Numbered from the stretch's first letter, positions 34,363-45,622 are shown. The stretch: 64,000 bases of DNA from Limnanthes douglasii subsp. nivea (GCA_036936605.1 JAUPFV010000005.1:122692453-122756452); one strand, 5' to 3'. Notes: a model not told the origin generated them from the letters alone. Translations and numbers: made by a program.

Positions 34363-36269
34363 GTATCGATCAATTATCTTTTATATACACATCTGCGAAT
34401 TCGACGTTGATAAGTAATGCATCACTATGAGATCTTACTATTTCTCTAAGAGTATGATAAGGGAATGCTATGATTGCATAATATATCTATTTATTAAACG
34501 ATTGGTGATTCATAAAAGAAAGATTCCACCAGCACTGACACATATAGATTGCTAATTGGGGATATGATCCAAGTATTGTTTGAACTATATTTCAAGGATG
34601 AATTGGTGTCAAGCGGCCTCAGATCTTTGATTTATTTTGTACTTGTCTGTCTCGATTTGTCGGTGGATCTTTGCCAGCTTCGATACCTTTATGCTCATTT
34701 GTGCTCTTATTTTTAATAAACTCTAAATTACTTTCCCTCGTCAATCATGTTTTAAACCTAGTCATGGAACACCTAAATCTCTCGTATAAAATCCTACATC
34801 TCTATGGAATTTACAATAGTTAGACTTATCTTTCTCTTCTCGAGGGCCGTAATTTTTATTGTAGTTTTTGGTATCTGAGCACATATTTAATTCTTTCGGT
34901 TGCTATCATGGTTTTTATATATGTTGTTGTTGTTGTTCTTTTATGGTTTCTTTTGATGATGTCATGATACATCTTGGAATGAATCTGTACTGCACAAAGT
35001 GGCTCATGCTCGAGTGATTTCAGATAAACCGTTAGGTTAATCGTATCTCCTTCCATTTTTGTATTTTCCATTTCCCCCCTTAATGCGACACCCTACTTGT
35101 ACTAATAGTTCACCAAAGATATGAGATTTTTTTTTCATAATTGCCTTGGATAAGAGTCCTGAAAATATAGTTTGTCATAAGACATGTTATGTTATCAGGG
35201 AGATTCAGAAGCTCATCTTTGGTTTCGACGAATCATTATGTGTAGGATCGCAATATCTCGTTGGGTATTAACTTACAATGAGATTATAGTTTATTTCTCT
35301 TTTCATAGTTTTGGAGCCAATGTGTTTGTTTTAGAAATCCCTTCACACTATATTAAAACATCTAATGCTACACGTTGGTAAACTGCTAAACCATGCCAGA
35401 GCATGACCTTTTAGCTTTAGAAAGCTTCGAGGTACCTCAATATCTCATTTCTGAAATTCTCTAGATGGTGGAATGGATTGCATTTTTTGATGCATTTATC
35501 TATCTCGTAGGTATTAAAGAAATATACTATCAATCAGAGTTTTATTTTGAGCGCAGAATAGGTTTCATCCTAGGTGGCCATTGGCATAGTATTCATGTGT
35601 TGTTTACATGGTATAATAATATCCTTATAAATTTTATTATCCCATGTAAACGAAAAGAGGCCTCTACAAATGGTTTCCATTGTTTGCTTTAAAATCAGTG
35701 GGTATCCCGATTGCATATGAGGGTAGAAAGAAGGTGCGGCTGGATATTATTACAGATATGATGGTTATATGAAAGACGTTAGATATTGATGATTATCAGA
35801 GTTTAATCTTGGTTGGGGAATGTGGACTTGATAGTTGTTCTGATAACATATTTGATGTACACTCGGTGAGGCCATTCCAAACTATTGAGGAACCTGATAA
35901 TGGTCTGATTAGATTGTTAGGTTATGCTAGAGGGTTTTTGTTGATCCTGAGGAGTTCCTGATGGTGAAGGGATGTTTTGGTCATTTTTTTGAAAACAAAG
36001 GCTTACAACCAAAACTTATTTTTCTTCCTTTCCATTATCCGGTGTAGGTTGATCCATTTGGCCATGCTATTCTCTTTGTTTCCTGTTTTTATCTTTAGAA
36101 TTAGGGGTTTGGCTCATTTGTTTCTTGCTCCGCTTAGGGTTTTAGTGTTGGTTGATCTTCTATGAAGATGTTTGATTTGACTCACGAATATCGCTTTAAG
36201 TTTTAAAAAGAATGTTGAGTCTTTTGGAGATGTTTCGGTGACGGTATCTTGTCATGTAATTATCGATGC
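34363..36269. other. Unassigned DNA left of element B, possible decayed gene
   Basis: Short frames exist on both strands, e.g. minus 34856-35071 (71 residues) and plus 35465-35692 (75 residues). The plus frame around 35700-35950 gives a coding-like stretch (VGIPIAYEGRKKVRLDIITD, later DDYQSLILVGECGLD) with one stop. I do not recognise a family with confidence. The sequence continues beyond element B at 46512-47016. Confidence 0.35.
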
Positions 36270-36766
36270 TGATGAGTCCGAATTCAGGATGCTCCCCGGA
36301 TAGGGAAAATCGGTCTAGTCTCTCCGAATACCGGACATGTTACATGGACTTGGACCGGACAGGTTACTTTGAACACAATAAACTTAAGGCTCTTCGAACC
36401 ATGAAAAAAGTACTAAAAAACCTAAACACTTCCTGACTAAGCTACTTGCTCTCCTGCTTAGAGCTCATGGGTCTTTGAACATGACTCGGGTCCTTTAAAC
36501 ATGACCCGAAAGCCCATAAGGGCCCAAACATCATACTATAAATACCCAACCACCAGCATTAACTATGGGTAATGAGAATTAACTGCTACCAAGCTGCTTA
36601 ATCATCTCTCTACTCTCTACTCTAACCGTTAAACACCCACACACCACCGTTAAACACCCACACACCACCGTTAAACACCCACACACCATCGTTAAACACC
36701 CACACACCACCTTAAAACTCCACTTAAAATTACCAGCCTACCCTCAGGCAATTATTATCCACACCA
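36270..36766 (+). repeat. Element B 5' LTR
   Basis: 497 bp. U3 holds ACCGGACAGGTTAC-type repeats (about 36342-36367) and TCCGAA/CCGGATA motifs; the TATA region is ACTATAAATACCC at about 36534. Near the end (about 36627-36711) a 21-bp unit ACCGTTAAACACCCACACACC is present four times, against two in the 3' LTR, which explains the 42-bp length difference. Confidence 0.95.
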
Positions 36767-36769
36767 AAT

Positions 36770-36786
36770 TGGCGACCACAGTGGGA
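36770..36786 (+). other. Element B primer-binding site
   Basis: TGGCGACCACAGTGGGA lies three bases after the 5' LTR. Its complement ends GTGGTCGCCA, fitting an Arg tRNA 3' end, as known for Ogre-like Tat elements. Confidence 0.8.
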
Positions 36787-36839
36787 GGAGAAAGGTGCCT
36801 GAATCAAACATTCAAAACCTGCTAAGAAATTCTGTCCGT

Positions 36840-39176
36840 ATGAATCCGGACAATCCAGAGCTTCCACCAGCTTTGCTCGAAGTGGTGGAAGAGAACGATG
36901 AGTACACTGTCCAAGAGCGCGACAGGTTAAAGCTTGAAATAGAAGCTCTGAGGGCTGAGAAGGCCAAGATGGGCGTGAAAGAAAAATCCAAAGCATCAGT
37001 TTCTCATCACACCGATAACCCCAGAGAGCCTGAGGCTTCAAAAACTCATGTGAGCACCAAAAAGACACATGCCAGTTCTAAAAAGTCTCACCGGTCCAAG
37101 CCTGTGGAGATTTCTAGCTCGAGCTCAGAATCTTCAAGTAGCTCTTCGGACAGCGAGGGAAATGAAAAATCCTTGTCCTCTAGCAGCGATGAGGGTCGAA
37201 CCAGGAAAAAGCAAAAGCAGGTTAAGAAATACTCAAGAAAAAGAGGCCACCATGGAAGAATGAAAAGGCATATTGGTAATGGATCATCTCATAGCCGGAG
37301 GCATGTGGACCGGATGCTGATGGATCCCTTTGCTTTCCACGATGAGCCAGGTATCTTTGCAACTCCCAATGAGGATACTGTGTTCAGTCGTGGAAGGAAT
37401 TCGAGACAGTCTCCACTGTCTTCTAAAATCCTGTCCGGAAACCTCCCCAAGAGGTTTGACAGCACTAAAATGGAGAAGTACGATGAGAGTACTGATCCGG
37501 ACAACCATCTGGAGCAATTCAAGAACTTCATGATGAACTTTGATGATGATGATAAACTACTGTGTAGGGCATTCTCCCAGTCATTTACGGGGAGTGCTCT
37601 GAAATGGTACAACAGCCTGCCTCAGGGTTGTATTAAAGATTTTGATACGTTTTGGGTGGCCTTTCAAAGGCAGTTTGTAGGGAGTAAGGAGATGAAGGGC
37701 AATGGAGACACAATAATCCATTGTGCCGAGGAGCCAAATGAGTCCTTGAAAGAGTACATAAGTCGTTTTGTGAACACAAAGAATGGGTTGGCTGATTGCT
37801 TCGAACGGGTAGCAATAGCATCCCTGAGACAGGGTTTGAACCCAGGCAATCTAGCTGATTCGGTAACGAGAAAGAAGGCTATGACATGGGGAGGGTTGCT
37901 GAATCAGGTTGGCAAACAAATAAACGTCGATGAAACAAAGAAAACCAGGGTGCACCGGCAGGTAAGATCCACCCCAGTGGCACCAACTCCAAATCAAAAT
38001 CAGTCCGGGAACAAAGCAAGAGAAACCGGACAGGGGCATGGTAGGGCAAAAGCTCAGTCTCAGCCAGCTGCTCCTGCTCAAAGTCAACAATCCAGAAACA
38101 AGAGAGGGCCATGGGTCCAACCGGAGTGGTTCGCAGAATTGAAAGAAAGTGTGGCCACTATCTTTGATAAAACAAAAGATGAGGTACATTACCGGAGACC
38201 AGCAACCTTGCAGTCTCCCAGAGAACATCGTAACAACTCATTTTGCCAATATCACAATGATATTGGCCATACCACTGATGATTGCATAACATTGAAACAA
38301 GAAGTTCAAAACCTGATTGAAAGGGGAAAGTTGGGAGCATACGTTAAGAAAAGAGGAGGCAATAGGCCTGATAACACTCACCGGGTTGGTCCAAGTAATG
38401 CTGCCCCGGAGGGGGCCATGGTTATAGTTGAAAGGTTTGATGTGGAATCTGAATACTTGGATCCTGATCCAACTCGAAACAGAGTGGGTGCTATTGAGGA
38501 GTGTTCTAGATCGGTCTCCGGGCTCATTAAGTTTTTTGAGTCGCTTACGATTTTCGGAGGGGACACTATGACGGCTCCTACTGCTTCTTCGAGAAAGAGG
38601 CATGTTCATAATTTAGCCTCCCATCTAGAAGGAGGCATGACATCTTATCAGTCACCGAACTCATTCCCCTTTATTGTCTTCGATGAGGATGATTTGAGAG
38701 ACATTGCTGGCCCTCATGAGGATGCTGTTGTCATAGGAGCGTCTATAGGGGGAAATGAAATAAGGCGAATTCTGGTGGATACTGGAAGCTTTATTCTTTT
38801 CCTAACCACTTACAAGAAAATAAAAAATCCAGCTGTGATTCAAAAGTCGGACAGGTCAATCGTGGGCTTCACGGACAGCTCAGCCGATGTGATCGGAGAG
38901 TTCGAAGAAGAGGTGTTATTGGGCAGGGGCCCTTTCAAGAAAATGGTTAGAGTACTCTTTATTGTGGTGGATTGTCCCACTTGCTATAATGCTATTCTAG
39001 GGAGGTCTTGGCTCTCTAGGATGCATGCAGTGGCTTCAAAAGTCCACCAGTGCTTAAAGTATGCTGTTCAGGGGCAGGTTGGAGTTGTCCGGAGCAGCCA
39101 AAAGATTGCAAGAGAATGCTATGCCACTGCCCTGGCTCCTCGAACGCTGGGGGCAGTCCGTATAAATGATCAATAG
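36840..39176 (+). CDS. gag: Element B gag-protease polyprotein
   Basis: Open from ATG 36840 to the TAG at 39174-39176, 778 residues. This ATG is chosen because MNPD is shared with A and C. Domains: a charged helical N-terminus (DEYTVQERDRLKLEIEALRA), a Ser-rich run and a Lys/Arg-rich stretch (about residues 80-150), the retrotransposon gag core (PF03732-like, about 210-370, PKRFDSTKMEKYDE to TWGGLLNQVGKQIN), a Gln/Pro linker, a Cys/His knuckle CQYHNDIGHTTDDC (about 470), and an aspartic protease (about 600-760) with DTG at about 647 and NAILGRSWL. It forms the virus-like particle and cleaves the polyprotein in the cytoplasm. The residues after DTG read SFILF where C has SSANILF, a two-codon loss in a sensitive place, so protease activity is doubtful. 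Confidence 0.9.
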   Translation: MNPDNPELPPALLEVVEENDEYTVQERDRLKLEIEALRAEKAKMGVKEKSKASVSHHTDNPREPEASKTHVSTKKTHASSKKSHRSKPVEISSSSSESSSSSSDSEGNEKSLSSSSDEGRTRKKQKQVKKYSRKRGHHGRMKRHIGNGSSHSRRHVDRMLMDPFAFHDEPGIFATPNEDTVFSRGRNSRQSPLSSKILSGNLPKRFDSTKMEKYDESTDPDNHLEQFKNFMMNFDDDDKLLCRAFSQSFTGSALKWYNSLPQGCIKDFDTFWVAFQRQFVGSKEMKGNGDTIIHCAEEPNESLKEYISRFVNTKNGLADCFERVAIASLRQGLNPGNLADSVTRKKAMTWGGLLNQVGKQINVDETKKTRVHRQVRSTPVAPTPNQNQSGNKARETGQGHGRAKAQSQPAAPAQSQQSRNKRGPWVQPEWFAELKESVATIFDKTKDEVHYRRPATLQSPREHRNNSFCQYHNDIGHTTDDCITLKQEVQNLIERGKLGAYVKKRGGNRPDNTHRVGPSNAAPEGAMVIVERFDVESEYLDPDPTRNRVGAIEECSRSVSGLIKFFESLTIFGGDTMTAPTASSRKRHVHNLASHLEGGMTSYQSPNSFPFIVFDEDDLRDIAGPHEDAVVIGASIGGNEIRRILVDTGSFILFLTTYKKIKNPAVIQKSDRSIVGFTDSSADVIGEFEEEVLLGRGPFKKMVRVLFIVVDCPTCYNAILGRSWLSRMHAVASKVHQCLKYAVQGQVGVVRSSQKIARECYATALAPRTLGAVRINDQ
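39174..39176 (+). other. Amber codon between protease and RT (B), putative readthrough site
   Basis: TAG followed by CAG TTT GAG. The frame is the same before and after it, and stays open from 39177 to 40253 through the whole RT. The same codon and context occur in A (10659-10661) and C (62712-62714). Known plant-virus readthrough sites often have UAG followed by CAR. Leaky termination would give a small amount of gag-pol fusion. Confidence 0.7.
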
Positions 39177-42100
39177 CAGTTTGAGGGCCTTTCTGGGGGT
39201 GAGGGTGAAATTGATGACCCCAGAGAGACCCCTGGAGTGTTGATTCCAATTGAAGAGGTTGAAACGCACTGTTTGGAAGAAGGCAAAAGTGTCAAGATAG
39301 GGTCCAAGATGCCACCAATGTTGAAAGAAGAGATGTTGAAATTTTTGAAAGACCATCAGCATGTTTTTGCTTGGTGCAATGCTGATGTTACTGGAGTTCC
39401 ATCAGAAGTGATATCTCATCACCTATCTGTCCGGAGAGATGTAACACCAGTGGTTCAAAAGAGAAGAGCTTTCTCAAAAGAAAAGGCTGACGTCATAGTA
39501 CAAGAGGTTGACAGACTCACAAAGATGGGGCACATTAAAGAATCTCAATACCCTTTGTGGACTGCCAATCCTGTCCTGGTAAAAAAAAATGACAAATGGC
39601 GCATGTGCATTGACTTCACAGATCTCAATAGAGCTTGCCCAAAAGATTTGTATCCGGTCTCCCGGATAGATCAGTTAGTAGACTCTACTTCTGGGAACAA
39701 GCTGCTTTCCTTTATGGATGCCTTCTCCGGGTACAATCAGATTCAAGTAGATCCAAAAGATCAAGAGCATACCACGTTTGTCACTGATAGGGGTCTACAT
39801 TGTTACAAGGTGATGCCATTTGGGTTGAAAAATGCTGGGGCTACTTATCAGAGATTGGTGAACAAAGCCTTTGCTAATCAAATTGAAAGAAATATGGAGG
39901 TATACATTGACGATATGATGGTGAAAAGTGTGGATGAGCAGTTGCACTTGTCCGATCTCCAAGAAACTTTTGCCAACTTGGCAAAAGTGAATTTGAAATT
40001 AAATCCTGAAAAGTGTGTGTTCGGAGTGCAGTCCGGGAAATTCTTAGGGTATATCATAAGTGAGCATGGAATACAGCCCGATCCGGACCAGCTGAATGCT
40101 CTTTTCCAGATGGAACCTCCTCGAAACGTCAAAGAAGTACAACGGTTAACGGGGAGGTTAGCAGCCTTAAACAGATTTATCTCTAGGTCTTCGGATAGGT
40201 GTGCTCCTTTCTTTCAAACTTTGAAGGGTGCAAAGGGTTTCGAGTGGACCCCATAGTGTGATGAGGCTTTCAATGAAATCAAGAAACACCTGCCCTCCCC
40301 CAAAACTTTGTTCAAACCAGTTGATGGGGAGACTCTCTTCGTATATTTGGCAGTTTCAAGTTGTGCCATCAGTGTTGTGTTGGTAAGGGAGGTCGATAAA
40401 TATCCCCACCTAGTGTACTACGTCAGCAAGAGCTTGATAGATGCTGAGAGACGTTACTTGAAACTTGAAAAATTGGCATTAGCTCTGGTAATAGCTGCAA
40501 GAAAGATGAGGCCTTATTTCCAGGCTTATCCTATCATCGTCCGGACCTCTTTTCCCTTAAAGAATGTCCTTCAAAAAGCAGACATTTCGAGCAGAATGAC
40601 TAAGTGGTCAGTAGAATTGGGGGACTTCGACATAGATTTTGCTCCCCGGACAGTAGTAAAAGCCCAAGTTGTGGCTGATTTCTTGATTGAATTCCACTCC
40701 GATAGGGATTCAGAGCAAGCTACTGATACAAAAGACAAGAAAGTGTGGATCGTCCGAACATATGGTGGATCTAGCACTATGGGATGTGGTGCAGGAATAT
40801 GTTTAACTTCCCCATATGGAGATAATATGTACCAGGCTATTTGTTTTGCTTTCAGGGCATCTAATAACGAGTCCGAATACGAAGCAGCTATAGCTGGGTT
40901 AAAGTTAGCCTACATCTGTGGGGCTAAGAGGGTCAAACTGCTAAGTGACTCCCAATTGCTTATCCACCATGCCTTAGGCAAATCTGAGGCTAGAAAGGAG
41001 CAACTTGTGAAATATTTACTCCTCCTCAAGAATGAAGCACTAAAATTTAAAGCTGTTGTCTACGAACACATTCCCCGGGCAGAAAATGAGCTAGCAGACT
41101 CATTGGCAACAATAGCATATACAGAGTCTTACCCATGGATCCATGTGCTTGAAAGCCCTTCTATTCAACTTAGTAAGGGTGAAAAAGAGGAAGTTTTTGA
41201 AATACAAGTAAAACGGCCTCAAGACTGGAGATCCCCTCTCATACAATATCTGTCCGATGGTATTGTACCTTCAGATAAATCACAAGCCAGAACATTGAAA
41301 CACAAGGCTCGTGGTTTCATTATATTGAGAGAAGTGTTGTACAAAAAATCCTACAGTAAACCTCTCCTGCGTTGTTTGGGGGATGATGAATCACAAGTAG
41401 TCCTCTCCGAGTTGCATGATGGTGAGAGGTCAGCCCATTGTGGATTTAGAGCTTTAACAAGAAGAGTATTACTCTCCGGATACTATTGGCCGTCAATCAT
41501 GAAAGATGCTAAGGAGTTGGTGAGAAGGTGTGACCCATGCCAGAGGTACAATAATGAAATTCATGTACCAGCCATTCCTTTGGAGTCAATTTCTGAGCCC
41601 ATCCCTTTTGCTTGATGGGGGTTGGACTTAGTAGGGCCTCTCCCTGTGGCGTCCGGAGGGCGTAAAACTATAATTGTGGCCATTGACTACTTCTCAAAGT
41701 GGGTAGAAGCAGCTCCCCTGGCAGGGACAACATCGAAAGTTGTTATAAAATTCATTCTATCCAACATATGTTGCAGATTTGGTGTCCCACAAAAAATAAC
41801 AACAGACAATGGATCACAGTTTGACAATAGAGAAATGGAAAGCTTCTGTGCCTCAAGGGGTATACAACATTGTTTTTCTTCACCCTTCCACCCACAAGCC
41901 AATGGGCAAGTTGAAGTAGCTAATAGAACTATACTGTCCGGTTTAAAGAAGAATCTGGAAGGGGCTGCTGGGAAGTGGCCTAGTTATCTACAAGAAGTCT
42001 CGTGGGCCTACCGGAAAACACCTGGGGCTGCAACACAAGAATAACCTTTCGCCTTGGTCTATGGAATGGATGCAGTAGCCCCCATAGAGAAATCAGAAAT

Positions 42101-42406
42101 CAACTTGATTTGATAGAAGAAAGACGGGTTAAAGCTCATCTTAGAGCTGCACACTATTAGGGCTTGATGAGAAGCAGGTTTGCTTCTAAAGTTAAAAGAA
42201 GAGATTTCCAAACAGGGGACAAAGTATTAAGGAAGGTCTTCTTACATACTAGAGAAAAGCTCTTCGGAAAGCTGGCCCCAACCTGGGAGGGTCCGTATAT
42301 TGTGGTTGAAAGAATCAAGCCTGGAACTTATTGGTTGGAAGACAAAGATGGCAGAGTTTTAACTCACCCTTGGAATATTGAGCATCTTCGGATGTACTTG
42401 GAATAA
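39177..42406 (+). pseudogene. pol: Element B pol: RT, two RNase H domains, integrase, broken
   Basis: RT (39400-40100) with WRMCIDFTDLNRACPKD, LLSFMDAFSGYNQI, FGLKNAGATYQRL and the catalytic YIDD (about 39902-39913). Gypsy RNase H (40300-40700) with YYVSKSLIDAERRYLKLEKL. The second, archaeal-type RNase H (40740-41120) reads RTYGGSSTMGCGAG, so its first Asp (present in A) is Tyr. The integrase zinc region (41405-41550) has H-H-C-C; the core has D at VAIDYFSKW, D at TTDNGSQF and E at NGQVEVANRT. The C-terminal tail ends HPWNIEHLRMYLE at 42406. Stops: TAG 40254-40256 (CAG in A), TGA 41613-41615 (CGA in A), TAA 42042-42044. A deletion of about 55 bp near 42090 relative to A shifts the frame. Inactive but recently so. 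Confidence 0.92.
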
Positions 42407-42451
42407 CACTTGTGTAAATATTTACTTGTTTGAACTTCCATGTAAATATTT

Positions 42452-42500
42452 GGGGGCATACTCTTTCCTCCCTGGTGGCACGGGGAGGTTTTAATGAGGT
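42452..42500. other. Conserved noncoding block downstream of integrase (B)
   Basis: GGGGGCATACTCTTTCC...GGTGGCACGGGGAGGTTTTAATGAG, the reverse complement of the A block at 7312-7360, starting about 45 bp after the integrase stop. CTCCC and GGGAG parts around GGTGG allow a short stem. Confidence 0.6.
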
Positions 42501-42584
42501 GTCCGGATGGTTGAATAAAATTCGATGCCTTCTTCAAAAAAAAACATGTCCGAACAAATACCGGACACCACTACAAAAAGAGTG

Positions 42585-42600
42585 CCTTGGCCTTCCAAGG
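42585..42600. other. Hairpin between pol and antisense gene (B)
   Basis: CCTTGGCCTTCCAAGG, a 6-bp stem with a 4-base loop, 40 bp before the end of the antisense gene. Element A has two copies of the same motif at the same place. Confidence 0.55.
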
Positions 42601-42640
42601 ACTTTAGTTTGAATAAAAGATAAACTAAGTAAACCATAAA

Positions 42641-45622
42641 TTAAGATTGAGCCTTTGAAGATGGCTCCCCTTCATCTGCTTTCTTATCCTTAAAGTCGCT
42701 CCCCCCTTCGACTACCTTCTTGCCTTTGTGATCTTTCTCCTCTTCGCCTGGGCCCTCTCCGGTCTTCTCTTCATTATCAGATGAGGACCCACTAGAAATT
42801 CCATCCTCATCGACCATTGTATAAAATGGAAGGTCATCATCATCTATATAGAGCCATAAATCCCCCAGGGTCCTCTTCGGAAATTATTCATGAAAAAGGA
42901 GAACCATTTCAGACTTCACCCTTTGAACCAATTATTCTTCGCTTTTAATCATCTCCCTGGCGTAGGCATTGATCTTGGCGTTGATTGTGGCCTTTTGGTC
43001 CCTTAACAAAGCATTTTTCTCCTCAGCAGCCTGGGTCACTGCATTTTCTAGAGCGATCTTGTCAGTGTTCAGGTTGGTGATAATCTTCTCCTTTGCAGTA
43101 GTCTCTCCCCTTGAGGTAGTAAGGTCTTTCTCCATACCGGACAGCTTGTCCCGGAGATCTTTTATGGTTTCTTCTAAGGTGGCAACTTTTATGTTGCTTT
43201 CATCCTGATTCCTCTTCAACTCCTCATTTGCTTCCTTAAGCAGATCAGCATTGGTGGTAGCAGTGCGGAGGTCTTCGGATAACTTTTCCTTCTCAGACTT
43301 GAGGTCTTTGATGGTGTCTGCTTGACTCCGGACTTGTCTGTCCAGTGTAAGAACTAGCTGCACATTACTAAGCAAGTAATGGGCTATAGTGTCGTTTTCA
43401 CTAGAAACCATGAAAGTCTTACCATTGAAATTGACCGTATTGGAGCTGCTTGGAGGAACGTAGGGCCCTACAAATTCATCTATGGGGAGGCCAAGGAAAT
43501 ACTCACCAAGCCCAGCTAGACCAGTGATATCCACTCCATCAAGGTTGAGATCTCCCCCCTCTACCTCATCGGTATGAAAGTCCCTTGGGATCTCTTCGGC
43601 CAGCGTTGGGTCAGAGGGGTCAGTGGGGAAGGAAGGCTCCGGATCCCGGAGAGCGAGCTCATCTCCTTGGGAAGTCTTTTTCTTCTTGGCTTCCCTATCA
43701 GCGCCTTCACCTACTTGCTTGCGAGTCCTCTTGGGAGCCCTTGGAGGTTTTGGGAGGTCTACTTCCTGCCTTTCGGTCTCTTGCTCCATCACTTGCAAGA
43801 GGGCTGCATCAATTTGAACCTGGGCCGGCCCCTCCGGGTCTGTTGGGGCATCCTTCTCAGCATCGCTCACCACCTTTTTGCCTTTTCTCCTGCCTTTCAT
43901 TTTGCTTGGGGCTTTGGCCCGGGCAGGCATGTAGAGTGTCCCATCTAGTTCGTGGGATCTTCTAAGCACAGTGTCTTCAGGAGGCTGGGTGGTGAGCTCC
44001 TCCCAAGATAGGTCTCTCCGGCCTGTGGTGTTCCACAGGTGAGACCTTGCTAGATTTCCAAGGGTAAAGGCTTTGTGGAATCGATTCTCCCAGTTCTCTG
44101 CGGCCCAAGCATTGATTTTACCACAGGTAACCTGTCCGGCCTTCAAATAATCCCTGAACTCCTTTGGCAGCTCTGTTAGAACAAAAGAGAGACTGGTTAA
44201 TTTAAACTAACTTTAAAAAAAGGAAGAGAGAAACGGACAGAGATTTAAAGTAAGAAACTTACGGTCACTCCTCCACCTACTCCTGAGGAGGCTCGGGTTC
44301 TCTCCGGCCTTGATTTTCTTGCCGTTTTCCCAGGCGCCACTGACAAACAAAAATTGGCTCCTCCATTTGCTCTCTGACTCCAAAAGATCATCAACAGCCT
44401 TGAGATCGTTCCCCATATTGAAATGGTAGAAGGGGAATTGGTGATGCTTGCAAAGGTTGGCCACTGCTGCGAACGCTTCCATAGGAAGAGGGATCCCAGA
44501 CAACCTAGATGCCATGATGCATGACATCAAAGTAAACCAGCCATTGGGGCTCAGCTGGCTCGGGAAGAGCTTGACCAGGTGGAAGTATCGAACGATCTCC
44601 GGGTCCAGTGGGAACCTGAGCCCCCAATTAAATAGCTCTGTAAAGAAGACTATTTCATTTCGCTTACAGTCCATAGGGGTCTCCGGATCAATGGGGATCC
44701 TTATCTTCACATTTTCTGGTATCCCCCATTTTGTGCGCATTCGACCCAGGTCAGAAGTATGGATGAATGCATACTTGGTCTTCTGCAAGGCCAAGAGGTA
44801 CTTGAGCTCAACTCTGTGAAAGCACGACCCCACTTTCCCCTCAAGGCCCTCCGGCAGGTCCGGATGCCTCAAGTACAGATTTTCCTTGCCTTTTTTGGCA
44901 GCAGCAGCAGCAACATTTTCAGTCTGGCCGGAGGACTCAGACTCGAAAGGGACCTCTTCAGCAGAGTCCTCCATCCTCTCCTCCATAATTGTTGGGGGAA
45001 TGTCTGTGGTAGAGGTCCGGGGAGGGTTAAAGCTTGGCTCAGCCTGGCTTCCGGACTGCTGACCTTCTGTGTTTTTATGACTTCTCACCTCAGGTTGGGG
45101 CTCGGAGGCAGAAGTCTCTCTTGGAGGTACCGGGCTGCTGGCCTCCGGACCAGATAGCCTCTCCCGAGGAGCTCTAATGGGCACTCCAGACCCAGAACCA
45201 CTGTTTTTCGCCCCCGATTTGGAGGGAGTATTCTTGGAGGCTAATCCCTTAACTAACCGGCTTGGCCTCTTAATAACTAGTTTCTCCGGAGAGTGATCAG
45301 AGTCAGATCCCATAGCTATAAAAGGAGAAGGTTTCCTAACGCTTGTAACAGTAACTCCTGGCTCAACAACAGGTATTGACTCCTGGACTGAGGAACCAGA
45401 GACTATGGGTGAGAGGGTGGATTGAAAGAGTTTTTTGGGCTTAGTACCTTTGGAGGAGGACGAGCCTCGATCTGACTCTGTAACAGAAGCAACTGGTCTC
45501 TCAACAGGTGATGATGGTAGCCCTGTTGCTATTCGTCTTTCCTTCTCGACCTTTTGCGCTTTCACCAACTCCGAAAGGTTGAGCCAACCACCTTTGATCA
45601 ATGCTGTTCTTGCTGTAAATAT
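42641..45622 (-). pseudogene. Element B antisense gene (PF04195-like plus coiled coil)
   Basis: Two exons on the minus strand: 45622-44263 and 44172-42641, with intron 44262-44173 (GTAAGT...TAACAG, 90 bp) after the RWRS motif, as in A. Exon 1: a Ser/Pro-rich stretch, then a PF04195-like part (about 44890-44280) with RHPDLPEGLEGKVGS, FFTELFNWGLRFPL and FVSGAWENGKKIKAG. Exon 2: WENRFHKAFTLGNLARSHLW, a basic Lys-rich part likely acting as nuclear signal (PSKMKGRRKGKK), an acidic part, a coiled coil of about 150 residues (43350-42940), and an acidic tail ending SSKAQS. The codon matching the ATG of A is ATA here (45622-45620), so the start may be lost; the open frame itself is long. TAA at 42932-42934 (from CAA) and a TAA near 42888 cut off the tail. 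It may bind RNA, DNA or the particle; no function is known to me. Confidence 0.82.

Noticed and set aside
35700..35950. Weak resemblance to a DJ-1/PfpI-type pattern (D-D-Y-x-S-L-I-L-V-G)
   Set aside because: Too short, no nucleophile Cys motif in the right place, one stop; could be chance.
37284..39249. Many minus-strand frames opposite element B gag-protease
   Set aside because: Shadows of the plus-strand gag-protease; they share no motif with any family and repeat in the same way opposite C (60818-61649).
43574..45157. Plus-strand frames of 120-130 residues opposite the antisense gene of B
   Set aside because: Shadows of the minus-strand gene, which has splice sites, homologues in A, D and E, and domain matches.
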